This document shows positions 62,850 to 64,000 of a stretch of DNA of 64,000 bases, one piece after another; within the stretch, counting starts at the first letter, position 1; each line of letters starts with the position of its first letter. Made by a program: the position numbers and the translations under genes. Source of the DNA: Streptomyces radicis (GTDB lineage: Bacteria > Actinomycetota > Actinomycetes > Streptomycetales > Streptomycetaceae). The stretch lies in assembly GCF_003626575.1 (NCBI RefSeq), contig NZ_RBDY01000027.1, positions 1 through 64,000 of the forward strand. The letters are read 5' to 3'. The notes under the pieces are model-generated. The model had not been told where the DNA came from, did no database searches, and worked only from the letters and a program-made list of their open reading frames with translations.

Positions 62850-63596
62850 CTACCCGCATTCTGCCGTTGTCCTTCCCACCCGCTCCCTCGGCGCGGGCGC
62901 CTCGGGCAGCGCGAACCGCCGCAGCGCCCCGAGCGGCGCCGTGGTCGCCAGGGCGGCGACATGGCCCGCGGGCGCGGAGAGGCTGTACAGGCGGACGGGC
63001 CCCGCGGGCCAGCGCGGAACGCCGTCCGCCGCGACCGTGGGCCCGCTGACGTCGAGGCCGCGCGGCGAGGCCCGCAGCCCGAGGCCCGTCAGCTTCATCG
63101 CCGCCTCCTTGCGCGTCCAGGCGGACAGCAGCCACGCGTCGCGCTCGGCCTCGGGCAGCCCCGCCCACCGCGCGCGCTCCCCCGGGGTGAGCGCGGCCCT
63201 GGCGAGGCCGCCCGCGTCGGGGACCGCGGCCAGGTCCTCGATGTCCACGCCCACCAGGCCGCCGCCGGTGACCGCCATCAGCAGCCACCGTTCGGTGTGC
63301 GAGACCGAGTAGTCGAGCCCGGCGCCGCGCGGCCCCACGAACCGGGGGCGGCCATGCGCGGCCCCGACGCAGTGCGGGCAGGAGCGGTCGGTGCGCACCG
63401 TCTCGGGCGGCACGCCCAAGTACCGTGAGCCGACGAGCCGTTGGGCGCCCCTCGAGGTGACGAACACCTCGCCCGCCGGGGTGCCGTCGAGCCGGTCGGC
63501 CCGCTCGCGCTCCGCCGGGTCGAGCAGGCGCAGCCACCCGGCGCGCGGCCGCACCGGCGCGAGCCAGAGGTGGCACTCGCCCGGCGGCGGGATCAT
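62850..63596 (-). CDS. Sfp-type 4'-phosphopantetheinyl transferase
   Basis: A 248-residue PPTase with the diagnostic motifs GVDIEDLAAV and LLSAWTRKEAAMKLTGLGL, plus the HCVGAAHGRPRFVG and YSVSHTERWLLMAV blocks. It converts apo-ACP to holo-ACP by adding phosphopantetheine from CoA, and may serve the carrier domains of the PKS proteins nearby. ATG 63596 overlaps the stop of the protease gene (ATGA). It lies 45 bases upstream of LanM on the same strand. Confidence 0.93.
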   Translation of the reverse strand: MIPPPGECHLWLAPVRPRAGWLRLLDPAERERADRLDGTPAGEVFVTSRGAQRLVGSRYLGVPPETVRTDRSCPHCVGAAHGRPRFVGPRGAGLDYSVSHTERWLLMAVTGGGLVGVDIEDLAAVPDAGGLARAALTPGERARWAGLPEAERDAWLLSAWTRKEAAMKLTGLGLRASPRGLDVSGPTVAADGVPRWPAGPVRLYSLSAPAGHVAALATTAPLGALRRFALPEAPAPRERVGRTTAECG

Positions 63597-64000
63597 CGCG
63601 GCGGCCCCTGGGGCGGCGGCGTGGCCAACGCGGGTGCGGGCGCGGCGCGTTGATCCTCCGCGCGGCGATCCCCCGCGGCGGCGCGGTCGGCGCCCGCGCG
63701 GTCGGCGCCGTCGAGCCGGGCGAGCAACAGCTCGACGGTGGCGGTCAGTTGGGCGTCCGGCGCGGCGGTGGTGCCCAAACGCGGTGGCTGGTCCACGCAC
63801 AGATCGGGCTCGACCCCCCGGTTCTCCAGCAGGTCACCCACGCCGTCGAGGTAGAAGCGGAACTCCGGCTGGGTGGTGACCGTTCCGTCGGCCAGCACAT
63901 GGCGCGGCCAGGTGGCGATCACCCCGCCCCACGTGCGCCTGCCGACGACGGGCCCGAGGCCGAGGGCGCGGAAGCGGTGGGCGAAGATCTCGCCGTCCGA
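63593..64000 (-). CDS. Tricorn-like S41 protease, C-terminal part
   Basis: The last 135 residues of a protein that continues beyond the window. The visible start (SDGEIFAHRFRALGLGPVVG, RRTWGGVIATWPRHVLADG, TQPEFRFYLDGVGDLLENRG, VEPDLCVDQPP) is the tricorn core-protease domain; the Ser in SDGE matches the position of the tricorn nucleophile. The C-terminus is an Ala/Pro/Arg-rich tail. It is coupled by a 4-base overlap to the PPTase gene. Confidence 0.8.
   Translation of the reverse strand, partial: SDGEIFAHRFRALGLGPVVGRRTWGGVIATWPRHVLADGTVTTQPEFRFYLDGVGDLLENRGVEPDLCVDQPPRLGTTAAPDAQLTATVELLLARLDGADRAGADRAAAGDRRAEDQRAAPAPALATPPPQGPPR

Overview
The window is very GC-rich (well over 70% by eye), with strong third-position GC bias, many GTG starts and 4-base stop/start overlaps. 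Together with a SARP/AfsR-type activator, a LAL-type LuxR regulator, cis-AT type I polyketide synthases and an ESX-like secreted protein, this points to a Streptomyces or closely related actinomycete chromosome.

Left part (1-16.1 kb). After the tail of an IS5-type transposase come a cytoplasmic HTH/coiled-coil/histidine-kinase-like ATPase, a GntR regulator coupled to a small membrane protein, and a MarR regulator. A complete urea-type ABC importer operon (urtABCDE, 4.7-9.5 kb) follows. It is preceded by a leaderless AmiC-like binding protein and a 20-bp perfect palindrome. On the minus strand (9.5-15.0 kb) lies an ESX/WXG-like locus: a small helical protein, a 746-residue secreted-effector-like protein with a glycine-rich hydrophobic tail, then four tandem paralogous lipoproteins. 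These are separated by 35-codon mini-ORFs that duplicate the effector's C-terminal tail. All genes from the effector to the last lipoprotein are joined by 4-base overlaps. A LuxR-type regulator (15.1-16.1 kb) separates this locus from the next.

Middle part (16.3-54 kb) is a type I polyketide cluster. On the plus strand are an ACP, an AMP-ligase, a DrrAB-like exporter and a KS-ACP protein that has lost its AT and has only a vestigial KR. On the minus strand, read right to left: PKS A (KSQ-AT-ACP, KS-AT-DH-KR-ACP), PKS B (KS-AT-KR-ACP), PKS C (KS-inactive AT-KR-ACP, KS-AT-KR-ACP), a four-gene cassette for an ACP-bound hydroxymalonyl extender (3-hydroxyacyl dehydrogenase, ACP, acyl-CoA dehydrogenase, FkbH-like) and a thioesterase. 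Divergently at 50.2 kb are an ACP-type PLP amino acid decarboxylase and a SARP activator. The ACP, ligase and decarboxylase together suggest decarboxylation of an amino acid while bound to a carrier protein. A 14-bp palindrome (GGAGAGCGCTCTCC) recurs through this cluster in intergenic DNA and, in all three reading frames, in coding linkers. Short in-frame tandem repeats also swell several linkers and N-termini.

Right part (54-64 kb). A solo TnpB element sits directly after the SARP gene. Then come an F420-type luciferase-like oxidoreductase, a large LuxR/LAL regulator and a class II lanthipeptide locus whose putative precursor has no cysteine. It ends with a Sfp-type phosphopantetheinyl transferase and the C-terminus of a tricorn-like protease cut by the window edge.

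Coding assignments rest on reading the translated sequences and motifs; no database search was run. Substrates and the final products are inferences.
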